Notes: a model not told the origin generated them from the letters alone. DNA of 42,266 nucleotides from Muribaculaceae bacterium (GCA_017940245.1 JAGAYZ010000064.1:1-42266), one strand, 5' to 3'. Positions 16,411 to 26,479 are shown, counted from the first letter of the stretch. Numbers and translations: made by a program.

Positions 16411-16431
16411 CCAGTGAACAAAATGTGTGCG

Positions 16432-17115
16432 ATGAAGAGTAAACGATTGCTTGAAGTGTGTGCCGGGAACATGGCGAGTGTGGAAGCTGCTGTGCAGGCC
16501 GGAGCCGAGCGCATAGAGTTGTGTCGCGCCTTGGATGTGGATGGGCTCACCCCCCGGCTCGACGTGTTGCGGCAGGTGAAAGAGCGCTTTCCGCGTCTCA
16601 CGGTCCATGTGCTCATCCGTCCCCGTGAGGGCGATTTTGTGTATAGTGCTGGCGAGGTGAGCGCCATGGTAGCTGCCATCGAGGCCGCGTTGCCGTGGGC
16701 CGATGGTGTGGTGTGCGGCGCTCTCACCGCCGATGGCGAGGTGGATGTGGTGGCCATGCGCCTACTGCTGGCTGCCGCACGGGGAAAACCGTTCACGTTC
16801 CACCGCGCCTATGATGTGTGTCGCCATCCTTTTAAGGCACTGGATGAGATTGTGGCACTGGGGTGCGACCGCTTGCTCACATCGGGACAGCAGGCTACGG
16901 CGATGCAAGGCATTCCGTTGCTCAGACAGTTGCGACAGCAGGCGGGCGGCCGCCTGGTGGTGATGCCTGGAGGGGGTGTCAATGCGAGCAATGCCGGCCA
17001 CATTGTGGATGCTACCGGCTGCCATGAGATTCACGGGTCGTGTTCTGCCGGAACGGGCATTACTCAGGCCGATGAAGTGCGTCGCGTGCTAGACGTTTTG
17101 GCTAGAAACCGTTAG
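16432..17115 (+). CDS. cutC: CutC family protein
   Basis: The product (227 residues from the chosen ATG) is a TIM-barrel CutC protein: LEVCAGNMASVEAA near the start, AGAERIELC, HVLIRPR, FHRAYDV, LLTSGQ and VMPGGGVN are all typical. CutC was named for copper homeostasis in E. coli, but the molecular role is not settled and copper binding is weakly supported. Two upstream in-frame starts exist (TTG 16408, ATG 16423); the promoter places the transcript start near 16417, so the second ATG fits best. It is divergent from psd, and its 3' end overlaps the transglutaminase gene by 4 nt on the opposite strand. Confidence 0.9.
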   Translation: MKSKRLLEVCAGNMASVEAAVQAGAERIELCRALDVDGLTPRLDVLRQVKERFPRLTVHVLIRPREGDFVYSAGEVSAMVAAIEAALPWADGVVCGALTADGEVDVVAMRLLLAAARGKPFTFHRAYDVCRHPFKALDEIVALGCDRLLTSGQQATAMQGIPLLRQLRQQAGGRLVVMPGGGVNASNAGHIVDATGCHEIHGSCSAGTGITQADEVRRVLDVLARNR

Positions 17116-19565
17116 AGTTTCTTGATGACTTGGAGCAGTTGCTCGCCCATGTGGATGGTGTAGCCTTGCTGGAGATAGACCACACGGTTGAACGAGTCGC
17201 ACACCAGAAAGATGGGGCGGGAATCGCTGGCGAGTTTCATGTTGTCTACCACTTCTTTCAAGATGGTGCCCTGCTTGTCGATTCCCCACACCACTGTGGA
17301 GGGTAGACCTGCAAATTCGGCATAGTTGAAGCGTTGTGCTTCGTCGGCACCTTCGAGCAGTATCACCATTTTGCGTCCCCACTGCTCAAGCTGGTCTTTG
17401 CAGGCGGCGATGTCGCGCAGGGTGTGGTTGGTGGGCTCGTGGTTGGGAGCCACGATAGCTAGCACATAATAGCCGCGGCCGGTGGTGGAGAGCAGGCTCG
17501 CGTCGGTGTCCGAAGCGATATTGTGATACGCGTTCTCGGCGTTGAGCGAGCCAATCACCTGCAGGTCTTGGCTGCTTTCGTGCAGGGTGATGGGTAACCA
17601 CTTGTCATGATCGCTGTCGACCGTGAACCGGCTCAGGTGGGAAAGCACCTTGCCGTTGGCCATGCGCGTGCCTGTGGTGAGCAGGTATTCTCCGGGTTCT
17701 AGTTGCGTGCCTTGTGCAAAGTCGTGTTGCCAGGTAGCCTCTTCGGGGTAGGTGAGCAGTTGGGTGCGCCCGTCGACGATTCGACTCAGAGTGAAGTGGA
17801 TGTAGTATTTAGGGTCATCTACATAGGGCGACTTGAGTTCATACCCCAAAGTCACTTTACGGGTAGAGGCAGTGGCTTGCAGGGTTGTTTTTTGCTCAAA
17901 ATCAACATCGATCCAAGTATTATGCCGGAAATATTGCAGACGGCCGTCCACCTCGTTGATGCGTGCGGGCCAGCCCAGACTGCGTGCAGCCGCCACAAAA
18001 AATATGTTGCGACCCAGCGCATCGGTTTTGCGGGTGCGATACACGCTGAGCGGTTGCTGGCGCAACTGTTGCGGGTTGGGTCCGTGCAGGGCTCCGTCGG
18101 GCGTGCGCCAGGGCTTGACGACGTTGATGTTGCGGCGACACCACATTGCCAGCGCCTCAGGACTGTCGATGCTGGCCAGTTGTTGCCGTAGAACGGCTTT
18201 GTAAGGCGTGAGCCACTCGTTTTCCACGCGTGGGTTGAGCACATAATGCAGATAGATGTAGCTGGTGTCGGTGTGGCTCACCTGGTTGTCCTGCAATACG
18301 CTGAGTTCTACATCGCGCAAGTCTTTGGCCGAAATCACGCTGAGCAATTTCTGGGCCATAAACTGATTAGGTGCTTGTTCTAGAAATTGCTTGATGGTGC
18401 TGTGGTTGCCGCGCCATTCTTCGACGGGCATTGTGGCTTCGTAGGCACGGCGCAGACTGTCTTCGTGCGCCAGCCGGCGGTTGTTCTCCCGTCGCTGGGC
18501 CTCGGTCACCACGGGCAATTGTCCGCTGGCTGCTGGGGGCACCACATCTAGGCGGCAGCTCTCGGGCAGGGAGTCTGTGCCCAGCCGCAGCGTGATGAGG
18601 TGGTCGGTGCCCACCGATGCTCGTTTTGCCGCCATTTTGCCGCCTTGCGAGGCCCACACCAGCAGGTCGCCGCGTCCGGCAGTGAGCGAGGCATGCCCGG
18701 CTGTGTCGGTGGCTTTCGATGCCACGGTATAGAACTCGGCGTAGTTATACAATTTGAATTCCACTAGTGCTCCCGCGGCGGGCAGGCCGTGCTCGTCGAG
18801 CACCTGCACGTCGAGCCGTGCGGTAGGGGCATAATTGGCGGTGATGTTGATTTCGGTATAGCAGTCGGTCAGGCTCACCACTTCTTCGGGACCGTCGTAG
18901 TGGCCATACACTTTGGTGTGCATGAGCATGGCACGGCTGGCGCTTTCGTTAAACCAGCCCAGGTCCAGCACCGGTTCGGGTTCGCAGGCTCCCAGGAAAT
19001 GCCATGCGCCGTCGGCCCATGCCTCTACCCAGGCGTGATTGTCGTCGGTGTGAGCCCATCGCGGTGTGTAGACCTGTCGTGCGGGAATGCCCACAGCTCG
19101 CAGTGCGGCCACCAGCAGGGTCGATTCTTCGCCACAACGTCCATAGGCGGTGCGCACAGTGGCCAGTGGGCTGCTGGTGCGAGCATCGCTGGGACGATAG
19201 GTGACGTGCTCGTGGCACCAATGGTTCACCTCCAGCACGGCCTGACTCATGCTCATGCCTTTCACGCGTGGCTTGAGTTGCTCATAAAATACCTCGCGAC
19301 TGCGGTCGAGATGCTCGTTGTTGACGCGCACCGGGAGCACGAAGTGCCGGAATTCACGTTCGGGAACCAGTTTCCCCCAGGGCATTTCCTGCCGTGCCTT
19401 CACCGCGAGTTCCACGTTCTGGCGGTAGAACTCGGGTGAGTAGTCGGCACTGTCGGGCAGAGCCATGTAGCGGTACAGGAAGTCGAGGTACTGCTGCGTG
19501 TGGGCAATTGCCGGCAGCACTGCTGATCCAAGCATCAGCACGATGAAAATGATGTTTTTCTTCAT
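17112..19565 (-). CDS. Exported transglutaminase-like protein with C-terminal thioredoxin-like region
   Basis: The 817-residue product has a signal peptide (to about Ala21). The first domain carries a transglutaminase/protease triad: GRCGEES (Cys144), DDNHAW (His177) and an acidic residue in ACEPEP (about 195-197). A beta-sandwich-like segment follows (about 245-330). Residues 510-560 repeat the first domain's core (VAAARSLGWPAR against VAALRAVGIPAR) but Ala516 replaces the Cys. The last 130 residues look like a thioredoxin fold without CxxC. Such proteins occur widely in Bacteroidota; substrates are not known. It lies 36 nt behind leuS. Confidence 0.78.
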   Translation of the reverse strand: MKKNIIFIVLMLGSAVLPAIAHTQQYLDFLYRYMALPDSADYSPEFYRQNVELAVKARQEMPWGKLVPEREFRHFVLPVRVNNEHLDRSREVFYEQLKPRVKGMSMSQAVLEVNHWCHEHVTYRPSDARTSSPLATVRTAYGRCGEESTLLVAALRAVGIPARQVYTPRWAHTDDNHAWVEAWADGAWHFLGACEPEPVLDLGWFNESASRAMLMHTKVYGHYDGPEEVVSLTDCYTEINITANYAPTARLDVQVLDEHGLPAAGALVEFKLYNYAEFYTVASKATDTAGHASLTAGRGDLLVWASQGGKMAAKRASVGTDHLITLRLGTDSLPESCRLDVVPPAASGQLPVVTEAQRRENNRRLAHEDSLRRAYEATMPVEEWRGNHSTIKQFLEQAPNQFMAQKLLSVISAKDLRDVELSVLQDNQVSHTDTSYIYLHYVLNPRVENEWLTPYKAVLRQQLASIDSPEALAMWCRRNINVVKPWRTPDGALHGPNPQQLRQQPLSVYRTRKTDALGRNIFFVAAARSLGWPARINEVDGRLQYFRHNTWIDVDFEQKTTLQATASTRKVTLGYELKSPYVDDPKYYIHFTLSRIVDGRTQLLTYPEEATWQHDFAQGTQLEPGEYLLTTGTRMANGKVLSHLSRFTVDSDHDKWLPITLHESSQDLQVIGSLNAENAYHNIASDTDASLLSTTGRGYYVLAIVAPNHEPTNHTLRDIAACKDQLEQWGRKMVILLEGADEAQRFNYAEFAGLPSTVVWGIDKQGTILKEVVDNMKLASDSRPIFLVCDSFNRVVYLQQGYTIHMGEQLLQVIKKL

Positions 19566-19601
19566 GTTACCGGCTGGTGGATGTTAGTGTCAATGATGTT
19601 T

Positions 19602-22373
19602 TTAGAGCACCACGTTGACCAGTTTGTTGGGAACAACGATGACTTTCTTGGGCGTTGCGCCTTCGAGCCACTTGGCGGCGCCCTCGTGGCTCAGTGCCAC
19701 TCGTTCCACTTCGGCAGCGTCGGTGCCGGCAGGCACTTCGATGTTGAAGCGCGGGCGACCCTTGATCATCACTGTGTATTTGATGGTGGATTCCTTCAGG
19801 TAGTCCTCGTTCCACTTGGGCCACTGCGCATCGCACACGGTGGTGTCATGACCCAGAGTGTGCCACAGTTCCTCAGCGATGTGTGGTGCAAACGGCGCGA
19901 GCAGCACCACCAGCGGTTCCAGCACCTCGCGGCTGGCGGTCTTCATGGCCGTGAGCTCGTTCACGCAAATCATGAAGGCGGCCACACTGGTGTTGTAGGA
20001 GAAAGTCTCAATATCGCCGCTCACCTTCTTGATGAGTTTGTGGATAGACTTGAGTTCATCGGCCGTGGCTTTATCGTCGGTCACACGCACGTCGTCGCCC
20101 TTGAAGAAAAGTGCCCAAGTGCGCTTCAGGAAGCGGTTCACGCCGTCGATGCCATTGGTGTCCCAGGGTTTGCTGGCTTCCACCGGCCCCAGGAACATCT
20201 CATACAGGCGCAACGTGTCGGCCCCGTAGCGCTCCACGATGTCGTCGGGGTTAACGACGTTGAACATGGACTTGGACATTTTTTCAATGGCCCAGCCACA
20301 GATATACTTGCCGTTTTCCAGAATGAACTCTGCATCCTGGAACTCGGGGCGCCACTGGCGGAACTTCTCAATGTCGAGAGCGTCGGCCTTGACGATGTTC
20401 ACATCCACATGGATGGGAGTCACATCGTAGTCTTTTTTGAGGTTGAGCGATACAAACTTGTTGGTGTCCTTGATGCGGTACACAAAGTTGCTCCGGCCCT
20501 GAATCATGCCCTGGTTGACCAGTTTCTTGAACGGCTCGGCTTCGCACACATAGCCATAGTCGTAGAGGAATTTGTTCCAAAAACGGCTGTAGATGAGGTG
20601 CCCGGTGGCGTGCTCGGTACCGCCCACGTAGAGGTCGACCTGCCGCCAGTATTCATCGACCTGCTTGTCGACGAGAGCATGGTCGTTGTGCGGATCCATG
20701 TAGCGCAGGTAATAGGCACTGGAGCCGGCAAAGCCCGGCATGGTGCACAATTCCAGTGGTTGTCCGTCGGCGGTGACCCAGTTTTTGGCGCGACCCAGAG
20801 GTGGTTCGCCGGTTTCGGTGGGCAGGAACTTATCCACTTCGGGCAGTTGCAGCGGCAGTTGGCTTTCGTCCAGAGCCTGCGGCTGTCCGTCGGCATCGTA
20901 ATAGATGGGGAACGGTTCGCCCCAGTAGCGCTGGCGGCTGAAGATGGCGTCGCGCAGGCGGTAATTCACTTTCACGCGGCCGATGCCGGTCTGCTCGATA
21001 TAGGCTTTGGTCTTGGCGATGGCTTCTTTCACCTGCAAGCCGTTGAGTTGCAGGCGGTCGTTGCTGGAGTTGGTCATGATGCCGTCTTTAGCGTCAAAAC
21101 TTTCCTCACTCACGTCGGCACCTTCGATGAGGGGCACGATGGGCAGGTCGAAGTGGCGCGCAAAGGCGTAGTCACGACTGTCGTGTGCAGGCACAGCCAT
21201 GATGGCACCTGTGCCGTATCCGGCCAGCACATAGTCGCTGATGTAGATGGGTATCTCGTTGCCGGTGATGGGATTCACGGCATAGCTGCCGGTGAACACG
21301 CCGCTCACCTTTTTCTCTATCATGCGTTCGCGCTCGGTTTTGTGTTTCACCTCGTCGAGGTAGGCATCCACGGCTGCACGCTGAGCCGGGGTGACCACCT
21401 GCTCCTCATATTCACTCTCGGGAGCCAGCACCATGAAAGTGACACCGAAGATGGTGTCGGCACGCGTGGTGAAGATGAGCAGTTGCAAGTCGCTGCCTGC
21501 CACGGGGAATAGCATCTCGGCACCCTCGCTGCGGCCGATCCAGTTGCGCTGGGTTTCCTTGATGGATTCTGTCCAGTCTACGGTATCCAGGTCGCGCAGC
21601 AAGCGTGCGGCGTAGGCACTCACGCGCAGGCACCACTGGCTCATCATTTTCTGTTCCACGGGGTATCCACCGCGAATGGAAACGCCCTCGCTCACCTCGT
21701 CGTTGGCCAGCACGGTGCCCAGCTGGGCGCACCAGTTCACCATCGTATTTCCGCGGTAGGCGATGCGGTAGTTCATCAGCACGTCGTTGCGTTCCACCTT
21801 GCTCATGGCGTTCCACTGCTGAGCAGTGAAGTGCTCCTCGGTGCCGCAAGCGGCGTTGCAGCCTTCGGTGCCGTGAGCCTCGAAATGAGCCACCAGCTCA
21901 TCGATGGGGCGTGCTTGCTCGCGGGCGGTGTTGTAGTAACTCTTGAACATCTTCAGGAAGGCCCACTGTGTCCACTTGTAGTAGGCCGGATCGCAGGTGC
22001 GCACCTCGCGGTCCCAGTCGTAGCAGAACCCAATCTTGTCTAGTTGCTCGCGATAGCGCGCAATGTTCTTGACGGTGGTCACCTCGGGATGTTGTCCCGT
22101 CTGGATGGCATATTGCTCGGCGGGAAGGCCATAGGCATCATATCCCATGGGGTGAAGCACGTTGAAGCCGCACTGGCGTTTGTAGCGGGCATAAATGTCG
22201 CTGGCGATGTAGCCTAGCGGGTGCCCCACATGCAGGCCGGCTCCACTGGGATAGGGGAACATGTCCAGCACATAGAACTTGGGTTTATTACGGTCGACCT
22301 CGGTTTTGTAGGTGCCATGTTCGCGCCAGTACTGCTGCCACTTCTGCTCAATTTCCTGATACTTGTATTCCAT
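19602..22373 (-). CDS. leuS: Leucyl-tRNA synthetase
   Basis: LeuRS charges tRNA-Leu. The 923-residue class I synthetase shows the HIGH-type motif HVGH (48-51), an editing insertion with [15 protein letters not shown]-type core segments, and KMSKS near residue 700. The start giving [10 protein letters not shown] is chosen; the frame continues 15 codons upstream but those residues are not conserved-looking. A TAATTTTG -7 box lies 64 nt upstream, next to an AT-rich repeat. The next gene on the same strand (transglutaminase-like) begins after 36 nt. Confidence 0.97.
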   Translation of the reverse strand: MEYKYQEIEQKWQQYWREHGTYKTEVDRNKPKFYVLDMFPYPSGAGLHVGHPLGYIASDIYARYKRQCGFNVLHPMGYDAYGLPAEQYAIQTGQHPEVTTVKNIARYREQLDKIGFCYDWDREVRTCDPAYYKWTQWAFLKMFKSYYNTAREQARPIDELVAHFEAHGTEGCNAACGTEEHFTAQQWNAMSKVERNDVLMNYRIAYRGNTMVNWCAQLGTVLANDEVSEGVSIRGGYPVEQKMMSQWCLRVSAYAARLLRDLDTVDWTESIKETQRNWIGRSEGAEMLFPVAGSDLQLLIFTTRADTIFGVTFMVLAPESEYEEQVVTPAQRAAVDAYLDEVKHKTERERMIEKKVSGVFTGSYAVNPITGNEIPIYISDYVLAGYGTGAIMAVPAHDSRDYAFARHFDLPIVPLIEGADVSEESFDAKDGIMTNSSNDRLQLNGLQVKEAIAKTKAYIEQTGIGRVKVNYRLRDAIFSRQRYWGEPFPIYYDADGQPQALDESQLPLQLPEVDKFLPTETGEPPLGRAKNWVTADGQPLELCTMPGFAGSSAYYLRYMDPHNDHALVDKQVDEYWRQVDLYVGGTEHATGHLIYSRFWNKFLYDYGYVCEAEPFKKLVNQGMIQGRSNFVYRIKDTNKFVSLNLKKDYDVTPIHVDVNIVKADALDIEKFRQWRPEFQDAEFILENGKYICGWAIEKMSKSMFNVVNPDDIVERYGADTLRLYEMFLGPVEASKPWDTNGIDGVNRFLKRTWALFFKGDDVRVTDDKATADELKSIHKLIKKVSGDIETFSYNTSVAAFMICVNELTAMKTASREVLEPLVVLLAPFAPHIAEELWHTLGHDTTVCDAQWPKWNEDYLKESTIKYTVMIKGRPRFNIEVPAGTDAAEVERVALSHEGAAKWLEGATPKKVIVVPNKLVNVVL

Positions 22374-22436
22374 TATATAAAAGATATTTTTGATTTTTCG
22401 ATGCTTCAATGAGGACACACGACCTCAATTAACTTG

Positions 22437-22444
22437 CAAAATTA
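22437..22444 (-). promoter_or_regulatory. -7 box upstream of leuS
   Basis: On the minus strand it reads TAATTTTG, an exact match. The -33 position holds the AT-rich repeat and no TTTG. Confidence 0.5.
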
Positions 22445-22490
22445 GTAATTAATTATGAATTAAGAATTAAGAATTAAGAATTATTTGACT
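22445..22490. repeat. AT-rich dispersed repeat upstream of leuS
   Basis: AATTATGAATTAAGAATTA followed by two more AGAATTA units, then ATTTGACTCTGTAATT. Same family and same position relative to the -7 box as the copies at 6533 and 3277. Confidence 0.65.
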
Positions 22491-22497
22491 CTGTAAT

Positions 22498-22572
22498 TCA
22501 TTTGGTAATGGCATAAAGTGCTGCAGCAAGAACGGCCAAAAGAATGGCCATGTTTTGATTGCTCGTTTTCAT
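22498..22572 (-). CDS. Possible 24-residue single-span membrane peptide
   Basis: A short frame starting ATG AAA ACG encodes MKTSNQN, then a hydrophobic run of about 15 residues (MAILLAVLAAALYAI), then TK and a stop. A second ATG three codons upstream (22579-22581) would give 27 residues, or provide the GGAAG element 5 nt before the shorter start. It lies between the glycosyltransferase and leuS on the same strand. The composition is that of known small membrane proteins, but length alone makes chance possible. Confidence 0.4.
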   Translation of the reverse strand: MKTSNQNMAILLAVLAAALYAITK

Positions 22573-22612
22573 AACTTCCATGCGTTTAGCTTGGTTATAC
22601 AACTAAAGTGAG

Positions 22613-23623
22613 TCACTGCTGGGCGAGGAAACTGCGCAGGGCGGCAGTAATGGCTGTGAGGTAACGCTTGCGGCCGAAATAGGTGTCGAAGATGGCACGA
22701 TAAGATTCCAGCACCTGTTGCGGTTGGAAAGTGGTAGCCAGACATTGGTCGATGACATCGGCCGTGTTCCGGTAGTTGATTGTGTAGAGGAATGAGTGTT
22801 GCCTAGCCAGTTCGTTGAAGGGGAGCAGGGCCTCGCTGAAAATGGGAATGACGCCGCTTGCCAGGTAACTCGACATCTTGGTGGGAGTGGCCACGTGGTT
22901 CACCACGTGATCCTCGCGGATGATGAAGCCGAATTTGCAGGAGGCTATTTCTTGTGCCACTTGCTCGTGGGGAACGCACTTGATGGTATAGTGTTCCAGT
23001 TGTGCTCGCTGTGCGGCCTTGTGCGCTACTGTGCCGTCGGGGGTGAGGATTTTGAGGTGGCAATGGTTGTGCCGGCGCTCGATGTTCCGGTATATGGCCA
23101 GCATCTGGTCGAAACACTGCCAGGGGTCGGTTGCCGACCCCACGTAGCAGAAAGTGTTGTGATCATACTTGCCCTGTGTGAAGAAGTGCTGCGGATGCAG
23201 TACCTCATTGAAACAAGGCATGATGAAGTGGTGGCGGGGTGCAATGCCAAACTTGCTGCTGAGGTAGTCGCGTTGCTGTGAAGAGACAAAGAAACTGAAC
23301 CGGCTGTAACGCATAGACGCGCGGTCTAGAATGTTCATCGCTCGTTTGCGCCATTGTGAATGGGTGCGCATGAAGTCTTCCTCGGCAGGCAGACCCTGGA
23401 ACCAGTGGATGAAATGGCCGAAGCCCAACACTCGCAGTCGCAAGATGTCCTTATGCCCTGTGGTGAGAAACCATGAGTCTTTGGGTAGCCGCCACAAATG
23501 TGCCAGCCCGAAGTCGGGTAGGGGCACAACGTGAAAGCCGACATTTCTTAGCGCCTCAATGATGATGTTGAGGTAAAAGTCGGTGACCGTTCGGTGATTG
23601 CTTTCAAAATAATATATCGTCAT
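22613..23623 (-). CDS. Glycosyltransferase (GT-B type)
   Basis: A 336-residue protein without signal peptide. The C-terminal half has the layout of a GT-B sugar transferase: a strand and loop CYVGSATDPWQ, then LKILTPDG, then FGFIIREDHVVNH, and SSYLASGVIPIFSE, which fits the nucleotide-sugar-binding E-x7-E type region. The acceptor is unknown. It begins 15 nt after polA and may be cotranscribed with it; no other sugar-transfer genes are nearby, so a role in a surface polysaccharide is a guess. Confidence 0.65.
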   Translation of the reverse strand: MTIYYFESNHRTVTDFYLNIIIEALRNVGFHVVPLPDFGLAHLWRLPKDSWFLTTGHKDILRLRVLGFGHFIHWFQGLPAEEDFMRTHSQWRKRAMNILDRASMRYSRFSFFVSSQQRDYLSSKFGIAPRHHFIMPCFNEVLHPQHFFTQGKYDHNTFCYVGSATDPWQCFDQMLAIYRNIERRHNHCHLKILTPDGTVAHKAAQRAQLEHYTIKCVPHEQVAQEIASCKFGFIIREDHVVNHVATPTKMSSYLASGVIPIFSEALLPFNELARQHSFLYTINYRNTADVIDQCLATTFQPQQVLESYRAIFDTYFGRKRYLTAITAALRSFLAQQ

Positions 23624-23638
23624 CGGCCCACTGTATCT

Positions 23639-26479
23639 TTAATGGGCGTCGAGCCAGTTGGTGGCTGTGCCGTGACTGGCAGTGAGGCGCACGTGTCCCT
23701 GATAGGCTGCTTCCATCTGCTCGATGACGATGCGCTGCACGCGGTCGAGTTCGGCCGGAATCACATCGAAGTTGAGTTCGTCGTGTACTTGCAGAATCAT
23801 TTGCGAGCGGATGCCCTCAAGTTGGAACTGGCGGTAGATGGCCACCATGGCGCGCTTGATGACGTCGGCTGCGGTGCCCTGGATGGGAGCATTCACGGCA
23901 TTGCGCTCGCTGAATGCACGCACCACGGCGTTGCGCGAATTGATGTCGGGCAACATTCGCCGGCGGCCGTAAAGCGTGGTGACGTAACCCTGCTTGCGGG
24001 CTTGTTCCACGCTGCGGTCGATGTAGTCGCGCACTTGTGGAAATGTGGCGAAGTAACCGTCGATGAGCATCTTGGCCTCGCTGCGCGGAATGTTCAGACG
24101 TTCGCTTAGTCCGAAGGCCGAGATGCCGTAGAGGATGCCGAAATTGGCTGTCTTGGCTTTACGGCGCTGGTCGGGAGTGACGTTTTCCAGTGACTCGTGG
24201 TAAATTTTTGCGGCAGTGATAGCATGGATGTCGTGGTCGTGTGCAAAAGCGTCGAGCATGGTTTGGTCATGGCTCAGGTCGGCCACAAGGCGCAGTTCAA
24301 TCTGCGAGTAGTCGGCACTGAAAAACACATTGCCGTCGGCCGGTATAAAGGCTTTCCTGATTTCGCGCCCCTCATCGCTGCGCACGGGGATGTTCTGCAG
24401 GTTGGGATTGGTAGACGAGAGCCGTCCGGTGGCGGTCACCGTCTGGTTGTAGGTGGTGTGGATGCGGCCCGTGCGAGGGTTGATGAGCTGGGGCAGGGCG
24501 CTCACATAGGTGGAAAGCAACTTCCGCTTTCCGCGCAAGTCCAGAATCTTGTCTACCAGCGGGTGCCGGTCGCGCAGTTTGAGCAGGATTTCTTCTGTGG
24601 TGCTATATTGTCCGGTCTTGGTCTTTTTGGCCTTGTCGTCGAGGTGCAGGTGATCAAATAGCACATCGCCCACCTGCGCTGGCGAGGCGGTGTTGAACTG
24701 CATGCCAGCTAGTTCCCAGCACTGTTTCTCAATGGCCTCGATTTGGCTGGTGAGCGCAACGGCATATTCGTCGAGGGCGTGTTTGTCGATGCGTGCTCCA
24801 GCCATTTCCATGCTGGCCAGCACTTGCACCAGTGGCATTTCTATGTCGGTGAGCAGATGAGTCATGCCCTCGGCATCAATACTTGTGTTAAGCATCTCGG
24901 GCAGTTGCAGGGCGATGTCGGCCAGTTCGCAGGCGTAGTCGCACATGGCATCAGGCCGCAGCTGAGACCACCGCAGTTGCTTGCGGCCTTTGGCTCCCAG
25001 CACTTGTTCGGGGCGTATGGTGTCGTAGTGCAGCACGTCGGCCGCCATCTCAGTTGTGGAGTGGCCGCGCTCGGGCTGCAGCAGGTAGTGCGCCACGGCG
25101 GTGTCGTAATAGGGAGCGGTGAACTGTTGGCCAGCGGCATGAAGCATGACCATGAGGCGTTTCACGTCGTCGCACACAATAGAGGCACTGGCCGTGAACA
25201 GTGGCGCCACAGCATTCATCATCCATCCCATACCGTCGAGAGGCATGTAGAAGGCTTCACCAGCCTGGGCGCACAAGGCGAATCCCAGCAGGGTGGCCCG
25301 CATAGCTTCCTCGCCTTCGCTCATGGCGCACACAGCCACCCGTGGCTGCGAGATAAGTTGTTTTACGATGGCGGCAGCCTCGTCGAAGTCGGTCACTAGG
25401 CGGTAATGATGATCAGTGTCGGCCAGCGAGCGGCGAGTTTCAAGCTCGGGGTGGGGCGAAGCCGATGGCGACTCGTCATGGGAGTCGGCGATGTTGGTGT
25501 CGAATAGCGACAGTTGGTCGCCTGCTGTATGGGAGGGTTTCGATGCCGGTGAAGCGACAGGAGCGGTGGGCTTGATATGGGTGCCAGGTTGGGAATCATC
25601 GTCTAGTCCCACGTTGGCTTCGCCGCCATCTACCAGCCGGGTGGTGAACGAGCGGAACTCCAGTTCGGCAAACACGTAGCGCAGGGCATCCATGTCGACG
25701 GGCACACGTCGCAAGGCCTCCTCGTCAAGGGTTACTGGCACGTCGGTGATGATGGTGGCCAGAAACTTGGAGAACTTGATTTGCTCTACGTTGCTTTCCA
25801 CTTTGGTTTTGAGCGAGCCTTTCAGTTCGGCGGTGTGCTCGAGCAGGTTTTCGACCGAGTCATACTGCTGGATGAGTTTCTCGGCGGTCTTTGGACCCAC
25901 GCCGGGGCAACCAGGGATGTTGTCGGCCGAGTCGCCCATCAGTGCCAGGATGTCGATGACTTGTTTGGGATCGTGCAGACCATATTTCTCGTTCACTTCC
26001 TCCACCCCCATGATTTCGTTCTTGCCGGGGTTGAAAATTTTCACGTGTGGCGTGACCAGTTGTCCGAAGTCTTTGTCGCCTGTCACCATATAAGTGAAAA
26101 AGCCCTGCTCTTGTGCCTGGTGTGCCAGGGTGCCTATCACGTCGTCGGCCTCGTAGCCATCAACTTGATAAACGGGGATGCGGTAGGCTTCCAGGATGCG
26201 TTTGATGTAGGGCACTGCCACGAGAATGCCTTCGGGCGTGGCACTGCGGTTGGCCTTATACTCGGGATAGGCCTCGTGGCGGAATGTCTTGCCGCCGGGG
26301 TCAAAGCACACGGCAATGTGCGACGGGCGCTCGCGCTTGAGCAAGTCTTGCAGCGTGTTGACGAAGCCAAACACGGCACTGGTGTCGATTCCTGTCGTGG
26401 TCGTGCGCGGATTGCGCATCATTGCATAAAAGGCCCTGAAAATTAAGGCATAGGCATCAAGTAATAGAAGCTTTTTCAT
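23639..26479 (-). CDS. polA: DNA polymerase I with degenerate 3'-5' exonuclease domain
   Basis: The 946-residue protein has the 5'-3' exonuclease domain (about 1-290: YEADD 109-113, TGDKDFGQL, GDSADNIPG), a linker rich in Pro/Ser (295-355), a 3'-5' exonuclease-like domain (about 360-540), and the polymerase domain with motif A SADYSQIELR (Asp723), motif B RKAKTANFGILYG (Lys776, Tyr784) and motif C QVHDEL (Asp900). In the proofreading domain the DxE pair is replaced (Cys384, Met386) and the third-motif Asp by Leu519; Asp438 and Tyr515 remain. It should polymerise and remove primers but not proofread. Confidence 0.96.
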   Translation of the reverse strand: MKKLLLLDAYALIFRAFYAMMRNPRTTTTGIDTSAVFGFVNTLQDLLKRERPSHIAVCFDPGGKTFRHEAYPEYKANRSATPEGILVAVPYIKRILEAYRIPVYQVDGYEADDVIGTLAHQAQEQGFFTYMVTGDKDFGQLVTPHVKIFNPGKNEIMGVEEVNEKYGLHDPKQVIDILALMGDSADNIPGCPGVGPKTAEKLIQQYDSVENLLEHTAELKGSLKTKVESNVEQIKFSKFLATIITDVPVTLDEEALRRVPVDMDALRYVFAELEFRSFTTRLVDGGEANVGLDDDSQPGTHIKPTAPVASPASKPSHTAGDQLSLFDTNIADSHDESPSASPHPELETRRSLADTDHHYRLVTDFDEAAAIVKQLISQPRVAVCAMSEGEEAMRATLLGFALCAQAGEAFYMPLDGMGWMMNAVAPLFTASASIVCDDVKRLMVMLHAAGQQFTAPYYDTAVAHYLLQPERGHSTTEMAADVLHYDTIRPEQVLGAKGRKQLRWSQLRPDAMCDYACELADIALQLPEMLNTSIDAEGMTHLLTDIEMPLVQVLASMEMAGARIDKHALDEYAVALTSQIEAIEKQCWELAGMQFNTASPAQVGDVLFDHLHLDDKAKKTKTGQYSTTEEILLKLRDRHPLVDKILDLRGKRKLLSTYVSALPQLINPRTGRIHTTYNQTVTATGRLSSTNPNLQNIPVRSDEGREIRKAFIPADGNVFFSADYSQIELRLVADLSHDQTMLDAFAHDHDIHAITAAKIYHESLENVTPDQRRKAKTANFGILYGISAFGLSERLNIPRSEAKMLIDGYFATFPQVRDYIDRSVEQARKQGYVTTLYGRRRMLPDINSRNAVVRAFSERNAVNAPIQGTAADVIKRAMVAIYRQFQLEGIRSQMILQVHDELNFDVIPAELDRVQRIVIEQMEAAYQGHVRLTASHGTATNWLDAH

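Noticed and set aside
16230-16796. 188-codon minus-strand frame opposite cutC
   Set aside because: Overlaps both the psd promoter and cutC; Ser/Arg/Thr-rich shadow.
19581-21512. 643-codon plus-strand open frame opposite leuS
   Set aside because: leuS on the other strand is certain from HVGH and KMSKS; this frame has the composition of a reverse-strand shadow.
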